Below are positions 14,718 to 25,412 of a stretch of 64,000 nt of DNA, one piece after another. Position numbers and translations under genes: made by a program. Origin of the DNA: Toxoplasma gondii ME49 (taxonomy: Eukaryota; Apicomplexa; Conoidasida; Eucoccidiorida; Sarcocystidae); the NCBI RefSeq assembly GCF_000006565.2, contig NC_031473.1, positions 2,254,817 through 2,318,816 of the forward strand, written 5' to 3'. Positions within the stretch are counted from its first letter, which is position 1. Every line of letters begins with the position of its first letter. The notes under the pieces are model-generated. The model ran no database searches. It saw only the letters and a program-made list of their open reading frames with translations, and had not been told where the DNA came from.

Positions 14718-17700
14718 ATATTATATATATTTTATATATATTATATATATATTATATTTTATATATTATATATTATATATGTATTATATATATATTATAT
14801 ATTATATGTATATTATATATTATATATATATGTAAATATGTATTTCAGAAGATGTACCACCGTGTGTTTGTATGCGCCAGATGCGCATTTAGTCTCCATG
14901 GCGTACAATCGACGTGGAGAGACGGACAAGAGTCAACAGTAACTGTCTGAGAACTGAGACCTGCAAACGTCTGTTCCTATTACTGTACTCTCTATATTTT
15001 AATTTTATATAATATGTATATAATATTATATATGTATATATATATATGTATTTATTTATTTATTTTTGTATGTGTGGATATTCATATGGTTTGTCTGACT
15101 AGGTGGGCAAGCTTTGTCAAGATGGGCCAGCGGATGTGGGGTGAAGATGAAGACCAGAAGCGTCAGCGCCGGGAGAAGCATCGGCACTCTGCAGGCTTCT
15201 CAGGCGACTTTCTCGAGCCCCCCTGTCCCCGAGGAGCGCCTTCCGACGCAGGCGAATCTTCAGCTTATGGTCAGCTCGGTCGTTGTTGTTTCCTGCTTTT
15301 TCAAACTCTTCTGCAAATGTTCTTCTTCCCCTCTCTGCGTCCACGGCCGCACCCACACACAAGCCTGTGGTTCACACGCGTCTCCGTGACGACCTGTGTG
15401 CCTATGCAGAAGAGGAGATCGACGTCTGTGTCTTGATTTCGAGATGCATCTCTATGCAGATGGTTTGTGGGTCTGTAGCTCTGTGAAGACGCTCAACTGT
15501 TTCTCCCCCCGTCCAGCTGTCTGTCTCTCTCCCGTTCAACGTGAGCGTCTGTCTGGGTACCTGGGTACGTCAATGTCTCTCTCCACATAGAGCTGTGTCT
15601 TTCTCTGAGGCCTCGGCGCAGACTCCTGCATGCGCATGCAACAGTTTGTCGCGCGTGTACTCCATCCAGTCTTTCTCTCCTTCAAAAAGGCTGCGCATGT
15701 GGATGCTTCCCTTGCCTTTCCTCCCAGAAAGCGCAGCGCCGAGCGACGTGGAGAGTTCGACTCGGCGAGGGAGGAAAAGCTTTTTTCAAGTCTTCGACAG
15801 TTCCAGAGGGGCGCGAGCGAAAGGTGGAGCCGAGAGCGACGGCGAGAGGAAGGAAGCCTCTCGCGCGAGTGAGCGGAGCTCCCTGCCGCCGCCTGCGCCC
15901 TGTCAGCAAGTCGAAGGAGCGGCTCGCACCAAACGAGGAGACTGTTCCCGCAGGCGGGGGCGAGGCCTTTCGCTGAGACTGAAGGCCGAGAGAGAAACGC
16001 AGGCAGCGCGCATCGGCCCGGATCTCGCGCTGCTCCTCCAAGGCGTCGACGAGGCCGAGCGCATGCAGCGCCGCTCCTGCGAGGCTCTGGCGGAAGAGAC
16101 TAGAGCGGGGCGCGGAGACACCTGCGACGAGAAGGAAGAGCGCGAGGGGAAGCAGAAGCGAGACGAGGAGAACAAGAACCGCAGGCCAGACTGCGCAGAC
16201 GGAAGCGCCAGGTGTGGGGAGAGGAGTACGGGGGGGACGCAGAGTCAAGGCGTTCTCCGGTGGCTTGTCAAGCTGCAGAACGTCGACATGTTCATGCGCG
16301 AGCTGCAGAAGCTGCAGGCGAAACTGCGCGCTGAACTCGAGAGGAGAGCCCGTGAACGGAATCCGAAAGATGTAGAGATCGTGGAGAAGCTCGCGACGCT
16401 GGCCGGCGTCTCCGAAGCCTCGGAAGAGGAAGTCGAGAGGGAAGAAAGCGAGGGAGGAATCGCGAGAAACCAGCGTCGAGCGTTCTGCCAAGTGGAACAA
16501 GACGCTCAAATTCTCGATCTAGAAGAAATGCTCAACCAACGGATGCAACAACTCCACGACCTCCTACACAACACAGCCCTCAAAGTTTGCGAGTACGCCA
16601 CACATTCCAATGCATATCGAATTATATCGGCATGCACATGGATATCCCTATAGACCTTTGCATGCGAGTCAGTAGGTTACCCTAGGTAAATACAGTTTAT
16701 ACCTGTATATATGAGTAAGACATACATGCAAACGTGTGCAATTATACACAAGTATATATATATATATGTATATATGTATATATGTGCATGTTAAAAACTG
16801 CATGCGTCTCGGAAGCCTGTTTTTCGCCAGAGTAAAAGATGTTTTCTTCTTTGTCTTTGTGCAGTCACGTAGTCACGCGAATTCGTTCTGTTTCGCCGCT
16901 GCGATTGTTTTTCTTTCCGTCCATGCATATGGCGACGCCGTGAGCGAATGCAGCTTTTTGCATGCGTCCGTGTCAAGTTCCCAGACTGCGCTGGTCAGGA
17001 GTGAGGGGGTCCTTCGCAAACAAATGGTGGAAAACAGGAACGTCGGAGACGCTTCCGCGAGTTGAGGGCAGACACAGACTGAGAGCAGAAGCGACGTCTG
17101 TACCTCCGTTTTCCTTGGGGAGTCCGTCTGTCTCGGCATCCGTTTCCTCATCCCGTCCACCTTCTCACTCCTCCATGGGGGTTCGCATGCAACTGGTTTC
17201 TCTCAGGACTGCAGCGGCTTACATTGTGTACTACGAGCTCCAGCACGATATCTTCGACCGGCTCTACGGAGAGAAGGAATTCTCTTTTTACACTCTCGAG
17301 AGGATTGTTGCGGCGCTTCCCAACGTAAGGGCGCAAGCAGGAAAAGAGCGGATCACGAGGAAAGAACGTTCTCGAGATGTGCAGATCAGGAAACTGTCAA
17401 AACCGGGAAGCGTCACTCTCGTCGATTCCTTTTTCCGTCCTGGTGTATTTCTTCCGCTCTACGTCTTTCCTTCATTCTCCCTAATGTTCGTCCTCTTGTT
17501 CTCTGTCTTGTTTTGTCTCTCGTTCTTCGTCGTCGTTTCTCCGTATTTGTTTCGTGGTATCTCTCTTGTTCTTTCCTTTTCCTGTGTCACTGTCTCTTTC
17601 TGTCTCTCCTTGGGGCTCCGTCCGCTGTCCTCTCGCGGCCTTCTTCTCGGTGCTCCTTCCCCGTGTCTGTCGCTGGTCGTCGCCGTTTTTCCCGGTTTTC

Positions 17701-20030
17701 CTCTTTAGCTTTTCTGACTCTTCTTGCCACTGCTTTTTCCGGACTTCCGACCTCTCCTTCAGTTCTCGCTCCGCTTGTTCTTGTTCTTCTAGACTGTCGA
17801 GCGCTTCTTCGCGGCTGCGCCAGAGGGCTATCAAGACGAAGCGGCGGCGGCCTTCACGCGGTGTCTCACTCAGGTCAGCGCTCGCCGGAAGCTTTCTCAG
17901 TCTTCGGAAAGAAAAAAGTCGAAAAAAAGAGAAGTCGAAAGACGAGCAAAGAACTCAAAAAGTTGGGACGCGGCGAAGAACTTCTGTAGGAGAACAAAAT
18001 TCAGAAGGAACGGTTCTCGCTTCGACCGCCCACACTTTCGAGGAGATGACCAGCAGCTCCTCGAGGAACTCCGGCGGCGTTCAGAGAGCGCCAATACCCT
18101 CTGAAACATATTTGTTGAAAACGCGTTTTTAAAGCGTTGAGAGACAGAACGTGGATACTTGAAACCGATCTTTCGCTGCTTCTCGGTGATCGGGAACACA
18201 CACGCCTTCTCGCAGAATCTCAAAAGTCACCGCAATCATTCACATGCATGTACCTATCATCCTATAAATATATATATTTATATACATATATATATATATA
18301 TATATTTATATAGGTATGTTGATAGGTATATATAGGTCTATCTGCATAGACACACATATATATGCAAGTGTGTGTAGGAATTCGTAGCCAGTTACCGCTA
18401 CATATAGGTCCCTATATATATGTATATATATCTATATATCTATATCTATATATATATATATAAATGTATACATCTGTCTTTATATATCTATAAATATGTA
18501 TTTATATATCTAAATGTATGGACATGTATTTGGGTGTGTGTACATTGTGTGATTGTTTTTCAGGCCTGGTGTTTGCTGCTGACAGAGCTGGGCTACAGTG
18601 GTCACGTATTTTCGGAGAGTGAAGTCAGCACACTTGAGGCGGACCTCGAGTCTCTCCGGCACTACATGAAAAGCAATGAGATTTCTCCGATTTTCGAAAT
18701 CGCTTCCGCCTCTGGAGAGGTAAACACTGCGTCTGCTCCTGTATTTGTCTTCGACTTCCTCTCCTGTGTTTGTCGCACTGACGAGGCCTCTGTGCCTGTC
18801 TTTGCTCGCTTCTCTGTCGCTGTCTCCGCCATGTCTGTGTCTTTCTTCTTCTTTGTGTCTCGGTTCCTACCGCGCGTTCCGGCACCTCTTCCGCTGCACC
18901 TGTCGCTGTTTTTTCGCAGAAAGTTTCTCTCGACATGTTGGAGAAAGTGGAAGACTTTCTTGTGATGCTCGCAAGAGACGGCGCATGTCTCGCGCGGGTC
19001 GAAAGCGAGAAGGAAGCGGAACGGCGACGAACGAGTGAGCGTGACGGAGCAGGCGCGAGAGAAAGATCGAGGTGAGGAGAGTCCCCGGACTTCCCGATGT
19101 CCAATTACCCATGTTCACCAATGTGCACCTGCATTCTCGTTGCTTGTTTTCGCTCACACAATACCCCCCGAAAAGGTAGACAAAGCACTCTTTCTATCCA
19201 TTCAGAGACGTCTCCATAGCAAGCTTTCGACCTGCGTATATATGCATATATATACATATATATACATATATATATACATATATGTATGTATATGTATGTA
19301 TATGTATGTAAGGGTGTCCATTTGTGTGTGCAGATATGTTTATATCGTTAGGGATGAGCTGTAGATTTTTGTCTGAACGTAAGTGTGTACCTGTGCGTTT
19401 TGGAGGCGTCCTGGGGTACCCGTCCGTTATCTGACGTCGGTTTCGGGTTTCTTTCCAGTCTCTCAAGAAGAGTGGATGGTTGTGAGACTCGTTCAAACAA
19501 GAGACGTGGAAGCCAGGGAGACAGCTCGGTCGCGTCGCACACCGTGAGCAGTATTTCAAGTCAAGAGTGGAAGCATTCCTGCGCCTGAGCGAACTCCGCG
19601 CATCTTGCGTTCGACCTTTTCGCGGCTCTCGTTGGCTTTGTGCAGAAGCTTCTTCCGTGGGCGAAGCAGCAGCCGGCGCCGCGGCAGCATGTCGCCTCGG
19701 GCAGGATCCGAGGAGGACGGCAAGAGGTCGCGAGGGGTGTCTCCTGCATTCTTTTCGTTCGCTACGCGAGCAGAAAGCGGCAACCGCGGCTTTCCGGGAG
19801 AGACGGAGAGTCACACGGAACCTGTTTTCCGAGCTGGAGGCGGGAGAACCAGCGACGAAGACGGCAAAGACGAAAAGAAGAAGAAAGGAGGAATGGGATC
19901 GGTCGGAAGGTGGATGAAAAAGAACCTGATGGGGACAAGCGCGCCGGCCAAGTCGGAGACAGATCGGTCTCGAGACGTCTCTCAGGCTCGAGCGCCGTCG
20001 GATTCCGGCGATGAGTGGAACCTCAGATAA
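1..20030 (+). CDS. Giant UNC13/Munc13-like (MUN/DUF810-type) protein, 5' truncated, 16 exons
   Basis: Exons by GT..AG and phase: <1-478, 1012-1232, 2477-2694, 2948-5217, 5724-7626, 8220-10439, 10731-12160, 12947-13203, 14058-14336, 15103-15269, 15728-16592, 17207-17324, 17793-17873, 18564-18719, 18920-19068, 19646-20030 (TAA). Every junction keeps frame, giving 3,731 residues, with the N-terminus outside the window. A coiled coil lies near residues 306-365, followed by helix-rich blocks broken by long Ser/Gly/Arg/Glu insertions. The C-terminal third matches the plant UNC-13/PATROL1 layout: an MHD1-like block at about 2914-2999, then an MHD2-like block at about 3300-3600 with YYELQHDIFDRLYG and FSESEVSTLEADLESL. 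The known family primes SNARE fusion or tethers vesicles at target membranes, so I infer a role in secretion or trafficking. The tail (3605-3731) is basic and Ser-rich. No C2 domain is visible in this part. The family call is firm; the small exons 2, 3 and 10 are the least certain. Confidence 0.82.
12947..13203 (+). other. MHD1-like segment of the UNC13-like protein
   Basis: This exon encodes an amphipathic helical stretch beginning VTLSRVSALQPLAIPPLLPP and running through LSSVSVRLDAVSSMLRSFL to a PPHSS motif. In plant DUF810 and animal Munc13 proteins the first Munc homology block has the same order: a Leu/Pro-rich start, a helix ending in a tryptophan or leucine patch, a short acidic loop, then HSS(S) and a further helix. 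The assignment rests on remembered family layout rather than an alignment score. The acceptor at 12946 and donor at 13204 keep frame with both neighbouring exons. Confidence 0.6.
13396..13416 (+). repeat. Poly-G tract in an intron of the UNC13-like gene
   Basis: Five Gs, a C, then fifteen Gs lie in the intron between the exons ending 13203 and starting 14058. Such a tract can form a G-quadruplex in DNA or pre-mRNA and is prone to length variation. It may also be an assembly-sensitive homopolymer. Confidence 0.8.
14679..14832. repeat. Imperfect (TA)n microsatellite
   Basis: About 150 bp of TA/TAT/TTA repeats sit in the intron 14337-15102 of the UNC13-like gene. A second TA/TATT tract lies at 15000-15065, just upstream of the acceptor used for the 15103 exon. 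Confidence 0.95.
16251..18719 (+). other. MHD2-like segment of the UNC13-like protein, spread over four exons
   Basis: The segment starts at the end of the 15728-16592 exon with LVKLQNVDMFMRELQKL, which corresponds to the family's 'LCVRLNTL...ELEVLEK' helix. It continues through YYELQHDIFDRLYG (17207-17324; plant 'F.DL...LWDGLY'), TVERFFAAAPEGYQDEA (17793-17873), and AWCLLLTELGYSGHVFSESE with ADLESLRHYMKSNEISP (18564-18719; plant 'LLVLL.GGPSR.F...D...IEED...LK..F...GDGLP'). The order, spacing and helix boundaries agree across four phase-matched exons, which makes chance similarity unlikely. The canonical GGPSR loop is changed to ELGYSG. Confidence 0.8.
18264..18535. repeat. Cluster of (TA)n / TATC microsatellites
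   Basis: Two TA-rich tracts (about 18264-18312 and 18409-18520), with TAGG/TATC variants between them, lie in the intron that ends at the 18563/18564 acceptor of the MHD2 exon. Confidence 0.9.
19232..19312. repeat. (TA)n with CATA/TGTA variants, microsatellite
   Basis: Alternating TATA, CATA and TGTA units occupy the last intron of the UNC13-like gene (19069-19645). The region contains no coding sequence. Confidence 0.9.
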
Positions 20031-20951
20031 GGAGGAGAAGAAAGACAAAGTGAACAGGAGAGGGAGGGAGAAGCAGCCAGGCAGATGCGACAGGAGAAGC
20101 AAGCAGCGACAAGGAAGGAGAGGAACCAAGAGAGAACGAAAGCAAAGGCAAACAGGAAAGAAGGAAGGAGAAGTACCGGTAGAAATCGGCGAGAAAGAAT
20201 GGGAAGAGAGAGACAGAGAGAAGCCTCTCGCCGGAAGAAAGGAGGAGAAAAACAGAGCCAGTGGCGGAAGGTGGACATCTGTACTGGTTCTGCATGTGCG
20301 AGAGTCCAGAAAAAATCGAATGAAAGATGCCTCAAACGAGGACAGAACGCATGCGCTTACTGAGTAAGGCATGGCTTGGATGTTTATGTCTGCGAGGAGA
20401 TGTCTTCTCCGCGCAGATGCTTTCACCTCTTATTTTGCGCATGCAGTTGCGTGCAATTCATTCCCCTGTCCATCTCGCCCCGACATTCGCTCTGCTCACT
20501 CCTACAACCATCTGCGTCGAATTCTCCACTACGTCGATATCCGTTTTTACTCGGTGCGCTTGCACTAATACATTCGTATATATATATATATATATATTTA
20601 TTTATGTACATGTACAATGTCCAAGTGTATATACACAAATGACTTGCATTTGAGCGGAATAGAGTTTGGAGTTTTCTTTTTTCATAGTCTGTGACTCAAG
20701 GCATTTGCGACTTTCACTAACGTTTTAGTCTCTCGGTTTTTTGTCTCCTGTAACCTAGCGACCTCGCGTTTCGCGCCCGGGTCTGCTGGCTTATTTTCGC
20801 AACTTTGCATCTTCTGCTTTCCATTTCAAGCGAGTACCGCCACTCCCACCGTCTCCAGCTTCCTGAGTCGCTTCGCAGCCTTGCTTCCCAGAAGCACACC
20901 AGACCTGCCGCGCATCTTTTTATATTTAGGCAGGCGCATACATATATACAT

Positions 20952-20995
<44 letters not shown>

Positions 20996-21181
20996 TATAT
21001 ACAAACATACACGTGTGTATAGATATATATGCATATATATGCGTATATATAGATATTTATACATATAATTATATATATGTAGATAGATAGATACCCCTCT
21101 ATATAGGTATATGCAGATACGGGGGGAAGCCAGGACGGAAAAAGTAGGAGAGGCTTGCAGCGAAGGGCAGGCATTCTTTGA
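20031..21181. other. Intergenic region downstream of the UNC13-like gene, with microsatellites
   Basis: After the TAA at 20028-20030 the sequence is purine-rich for about 250 bases, which suits a 3' untranslated region. It then becomes mixed, with TA microsatellites at about 20575-20600 and 20938-21090 that include TAGA units. I see no supported gene here. Short open frames through the TA tracts encode only Tyr/Ile repeats. Confidence 0.6.
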
Positions 21182-22896
21182 ATGGTGAACCAGGTAGGGA
21201 CCTGCGGGTATCTCTTCGTTCCTCAGTGCGGCAACGGAGCTGGCGGGGGTGCAGGATGAGAGTCCCTACCTTTGTCGGAGTTTCTCGTGAAAGCCGCAGT
21301 GCAGAGAACAGAGACGCTTCTTTCTCCGAGAACATCCTACAAACCGGTGGCTTATTTCCTGATAAACTGTGTGAAAGCATTAGCTGACTGCTTCTCTGAA
21401 GAGTCGGCAGCTTGAGAAAAAGTGCAAGTGATTCTCTTCCGAATAATGAAGTACACGTACTAGGCAAAGGCTTTTTCTGAGGCATTTGTACTTTTTTCTG
21501 AATGTCTACTTGAAGGTAGTCGCGGAACTCCTTCTCTGACAAAGAGTACTCTGAAGACGGACTCTTTTTTTAGGCTGTGCATGCGTCGCCCATACCGGGA
21601 CTGCTCAGGTGAGAGAGCGTCAGACTGAAGATCCGAAGGCCCACTGTGCGGTTCCGGTCCACGGCTACTTTCCGAGGCTTCGCTCTTTCTCTGCTCCAGA
21701 ACGTTGGAGAGAACATAAGAAAAGTCTACTGGGGAAAGACTTGCGGGCAGTTCGAAGACGCTCGAGTGCTGCGTCTGAAGGAGGCACATGCGAGAGTGGA
21801 CGTCGTCCTCAGGGTCCTCGGTGGTTTTCCTCCGATCGCTGTGCACATTCAGTTCTTTGAGCGCGAGAGAAAGCTGCACTTTCTTGCATCGCGCAACTGG
21901 CAGGGGGCTGAAGTGCACCGCAGTAAGAATAAATAAATAAATAGCCGGTCACTATCGTGAAAAATTGCCGAGTTTCGTCTTGTTGCGACCTGGTTACGGA
22001 GCTGCTGTCTGGCTCACCCTGTATACCAGTGACTTCAGTGCGTTCTTCCACGGTTTCGCTATAAAGGCTGGAAGCTTCTGCGTGTATGCAGCCTTCTAGC
22101 CGACTTCGCTCTTGCCCGAGATATACGAGGAACATCTACATCTTGCCATTGCAGATGCACACTGGCGAACTGTTCCCGTCGACGAAAAGGCCTTTTTTTC
22201 TATCCGTTGATGTTTCCATGCCGCTGTCTGACACCGTGGGTCGGACCTCTGCAAGCGCGCAAAAACATCAATACGTAGAGAACGTAAGAATTCCGAAACG
22301 CGCAGCACTCACTGAAGGGTTGCACAGAGACGCTTTTTCACAGGCGAACAGACAGCCTCAAAGCTTCTCTCCGGAAACTTCCTGGTGTCTAGTACGACGG
22401 ATTTCCTGCTGGCATCGTAGCTAGGCAGAGACATGTGAATCCCCGCCTCGGAGAGTGCGAAGCAAGCCTCGTTTCGGAGGAAAACAGCTGACGCTCCACC
22501 GACAGAAAGAACGAAGGTCCGGCAACCGTCCCCGTCCGCGTTTTGTTTTTTCCACTTAAAGTGTGACAGCTCGACGGGTGAATGTGCGGGCAAAGAAGGC
22601 GGACCTAGCGCTGGGCAAACGCGTCGCGGAAAGTAGCGATTTTTGCGGTTGCGCGCGAATCCTTCGGGATCTGAGAAGGCAACAGCCGCTCTGAGAAGTT
22701 CTTGAGACAGACGCAAGGAGATGCCTTTGAGTCCCCTGCAAAATAACATCCGTTTCGCTCCTTTCCGCGCTTGTGTCTCGCAGCTCGCTGGGAGAGCGCG
22801 CAAGGCATGCGCTTCACATACATCTACGTCAAAGGCGCCGACGCGAAAGTGCCTCCCTCTGTTCGCTTGAAAGATATAGAGGGAATCCGCCGCTGA
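21182..22896 (+). CDS. Small four-exon gene model, unrecognised 132-residue protein (strand uncertain)
   Basis: Proposed exons are 21182-21193, 21700-21922, 22155-22205 and 22784-22896, with an in-frame TGA directly before the ATG and TGA at the end. Acceptors at 21699, 22154 and 22783 are strong pyrimidine-AG sites, and the donor at 21923 is GTAAGA. The donor at 22206 (GTTGAT) is weak and the 12-base first exon is a guess. The protein contains [20 protein letters not shown], a strand-rich [37 protein letters not shown] and the C-terminus [12 protein letters not shown] do not recognise a family. There is no signal peptide or membrane segment. A minus-strand model over the same bases competes with it; I prefer plus because three exons have good splice sites and protein-like composition. 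Confidence 0.42.
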
Positions 22897-24255
22897 GAAT
22901 TTTATAAATGGTCGCTCTTGTTTTGTGTGTACGGGAGGACAGGAAGAGCGACGCCCAGTCTCTTTCTCGCTTTTGTCAATGCGTTTTTCTTCGTCTCGCG
23001 GTCAGAAGAAGCCAGCCCTCCCCTTGCAGCGTTTATGGCGAGCACTGCAGCGTTGCGTTCATCTCGCGGCGAGGTTCACAGACAAGGTGCCGCGCTCTCT
23101 GTCAGCTCTTTCCAGCTTTCTGTTGAATTCTGTGTCGAGACTGTGCGTCTCTCGATACGGCCTTGTCTTCTGCTCTGAGTGGAAAAGCCGAGCTGGCCTC
23201 TTGCGCGGCGCGACGAGCACGGACCGCCGAGTCGCTGCGCCTTTTTTCTTTTAAGCCTTTCTGTGAATGAACCGTAGCTGATCCTGGCACGGCGAGTCGT
23301 TTTCTCGCTAACTTCTCTCAACGAAAAGGAACAAATTCACACCGCGGAAACAAGGACCATCTCACGCCGTTGAGGAGTCTTCTGAGACTGGCACCTTGAA
23401 CGCCCATTTCTTCTTTTTTCATCGCCACAGGCGTTCTGGTGGGGGTCCACTGGATGCGACAGCCTCTCTCTGTTCAGTCGTCGCTAGCGCGAATTGTGTC
23501 TTGGCAGGTCTTGCGCAGCAGGCTGGAACTCCCTCTTCTCGCCTCGCTTGGTCGCCTTACAGCTCGGGTGCTAGATTCGCTTTCCTTAGTTTGACCCCGT
23601 TCTTTTGCTTTCTGGTCCTCTTTCGGCGGATTGCAACGCCTACTTCTCCCTTACTTGTCTCTTCGTCTTCGCGGCCGTCCCCAAATGCAAGATCCTTTCT
23701 GCATGGGGGCTTCTCCACTATGGCAGGTTATCGACTGTTCACTGCCTATTCGGTCGCGCCATTGTCTGTCTTTCATCAGAGATTCTTCGACTTTCCTGAG
23801 TCTCCGTCTTCGTTCGATCTCTCAGCTAGCTCGACCGTTTCCTATCCAGTTCTCCTCCTGTAGGAATCCTCTTCGCTTCTTTGACGTTGTCCGAGTGCCC
23901 TGTCCCCCGACTTGACGTTCTTTCTCTCCTCTCCTCCTCCGTCTCTGGTCGATGTTCAAAGTCGTTCGCCTCTCCTCCACTTCCTAGTCTGTTTGTTTAT
24001 TGCATGCACCTTGAAACCAGCTTCTCCAACACTGCGTCGATCTGTGTCTCCCATCTCAAGCCGGTCTCCACTTCCGTGCTCCCCTGTCTTTCCAGCTGTC
24101 CTCATCCTCTTCTTTCTTTCTTTTTTTCTTCAACTTTCTTTCCCCAATTTGGTGGTTTGTCTTCTCTGATCTACCAATCGAGCTTTTCGCCTTTCTTGCC
24201 TTTTCCTCGTCTCTCTTGCTTCTCATGGTTCTTCTCCAGTCCTCGTGCTCTCACC
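22897..24255. other. Upstream region / 5' leader of the coiled-coil gene
   Basis: Between about 23400 and 24250 the + strand is strongly pyrimidine-rich (runs of TCTC, CTTTTC). This resembles the 5' untranslated leaders and introns of neighbouring genes. Open frames here are Ser/Phe/Leu/Pro-rich artefacts of that bias. I see no defensible coding exon. A small upstream non-coding exon is possible but cannot be shown. Confidence 0.5.
24001..24007. promoter_or_regulatory. TGCATGC palindrome about 250 bp upstream of the coiled-coil gene ATG
   Basis: An exact TGCATGC lies 249 bases before the ATG at 24256. This palindrome is a known over-represented promoter element in T. gondii, attributed to ApiAP2 factors. 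The motif is also scattered through introns in this window, so its position is suggestive only. Confidence 0.35.
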
Positions 24256-25339
24256 ATGAAGAAACTGTTGAGTCTCCAGCTGGGCGGCTCCGGCCACCCC
24301 ACAATGAGCAGTCCCTCGAGGGCCAAGTCTCCTCGAGAGACAGGAGACAGGGGGGAAGGCGAGGAGGAGACAGCCTCGGTCGCCGGACTGGGCGACCTCG
24401 ACACTCTCTCTCTGTCAAGACGATCCTCAGTCCGAACCAGCAACGTTCCGCTCACGCCTCACGGCCGTACTGGTGAGTTTTAAGGAAAAATGGCTGAGAA
24501 TTTTGGAAAAACATGTTGCATCTGTCTCTCAAAGTGCGAGTAAGGGAATCTCCATTTGTGAGCAATCTTGCAGTTTCGAGAAGCGTAGCCTTTTTTTCAT
24601 TCTTCCTTCACAACTCATCATCATCATCTCCTCGACGAGTGAAGAAGCTCGAGGCCGATCAACAGGCACATTCGTTCTAGCGTTCGCAGCGACAGAGAAA
24701 GAGGATCTGCTTCGCCTGAGACAGAGACGCACGGGCAAACAAGGCTCGTACATGCATTTGCATGTAGGCGATGCTCTGGAATATGCTTGACTACATGTCT
24801 ACAAGCATGCATAACAGTCATGGTCATGGTGAAAAGAGCATATCGCTCTCGAGTTTCCCTGTGCCTCTGGGGGTGGAAGTATCGACATGTAGGAGTGTAC
24901 TTGTCTGCCTGCATGCACTGAGATGGAACGCGGGCCGTCTCCAGTTCTTTTCCAGGCAGAGTCTGTCCTCTTTTTTCTCAACAGAAAAGCCATGCAAATG
25001 CTGCGAAAAAGGATGTTCAGTGGTCGGGCGTTTGCGACAGCAACTCCAGAACCTCCGCGAGGAGAAGACGCAACTGGAGGACATGATTTCCATGCAGACG
25101 GCGACTCTTCATCAAATCGACCAGGTCCGAAAATGAAAAACATGATCTCCGCCTCTCCCCTCTTCTCTCTCCACCCTCGACGCTTTATGCATACTGCACA
25201 ATTCCTACATATTCCAGCTGCAGTAAAAACTGACTTTGCTCTTGGTTTAGCTTAACAATTATATTCTTCTAACTATACATATATATATATATATATATTT
25301 ATGTTTATTTATCTACATATATATATATATATATTTATG

Positions 25340-25412
<73 letters not shown>

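Noticed and set aside
14690..14825. AT-rich tract as a possible replication origin or centromere-like element
   Set aside because: It is a plain TA microsatellite inside an intron, one of many similar tracts in the window.
21460..22892. Minus-strand two-exon gene (22892-22313, 21907-21460)
   Set aside because: It is phase-consistent and has a good donor, and an [10 protein letters not shown]...C stretch faintly recalls an SRS C-terminus. However, its 5' acceptor is ordinary, no start is visible, and the + strand model has better splice sites. It is kept as an alternative in the findings.
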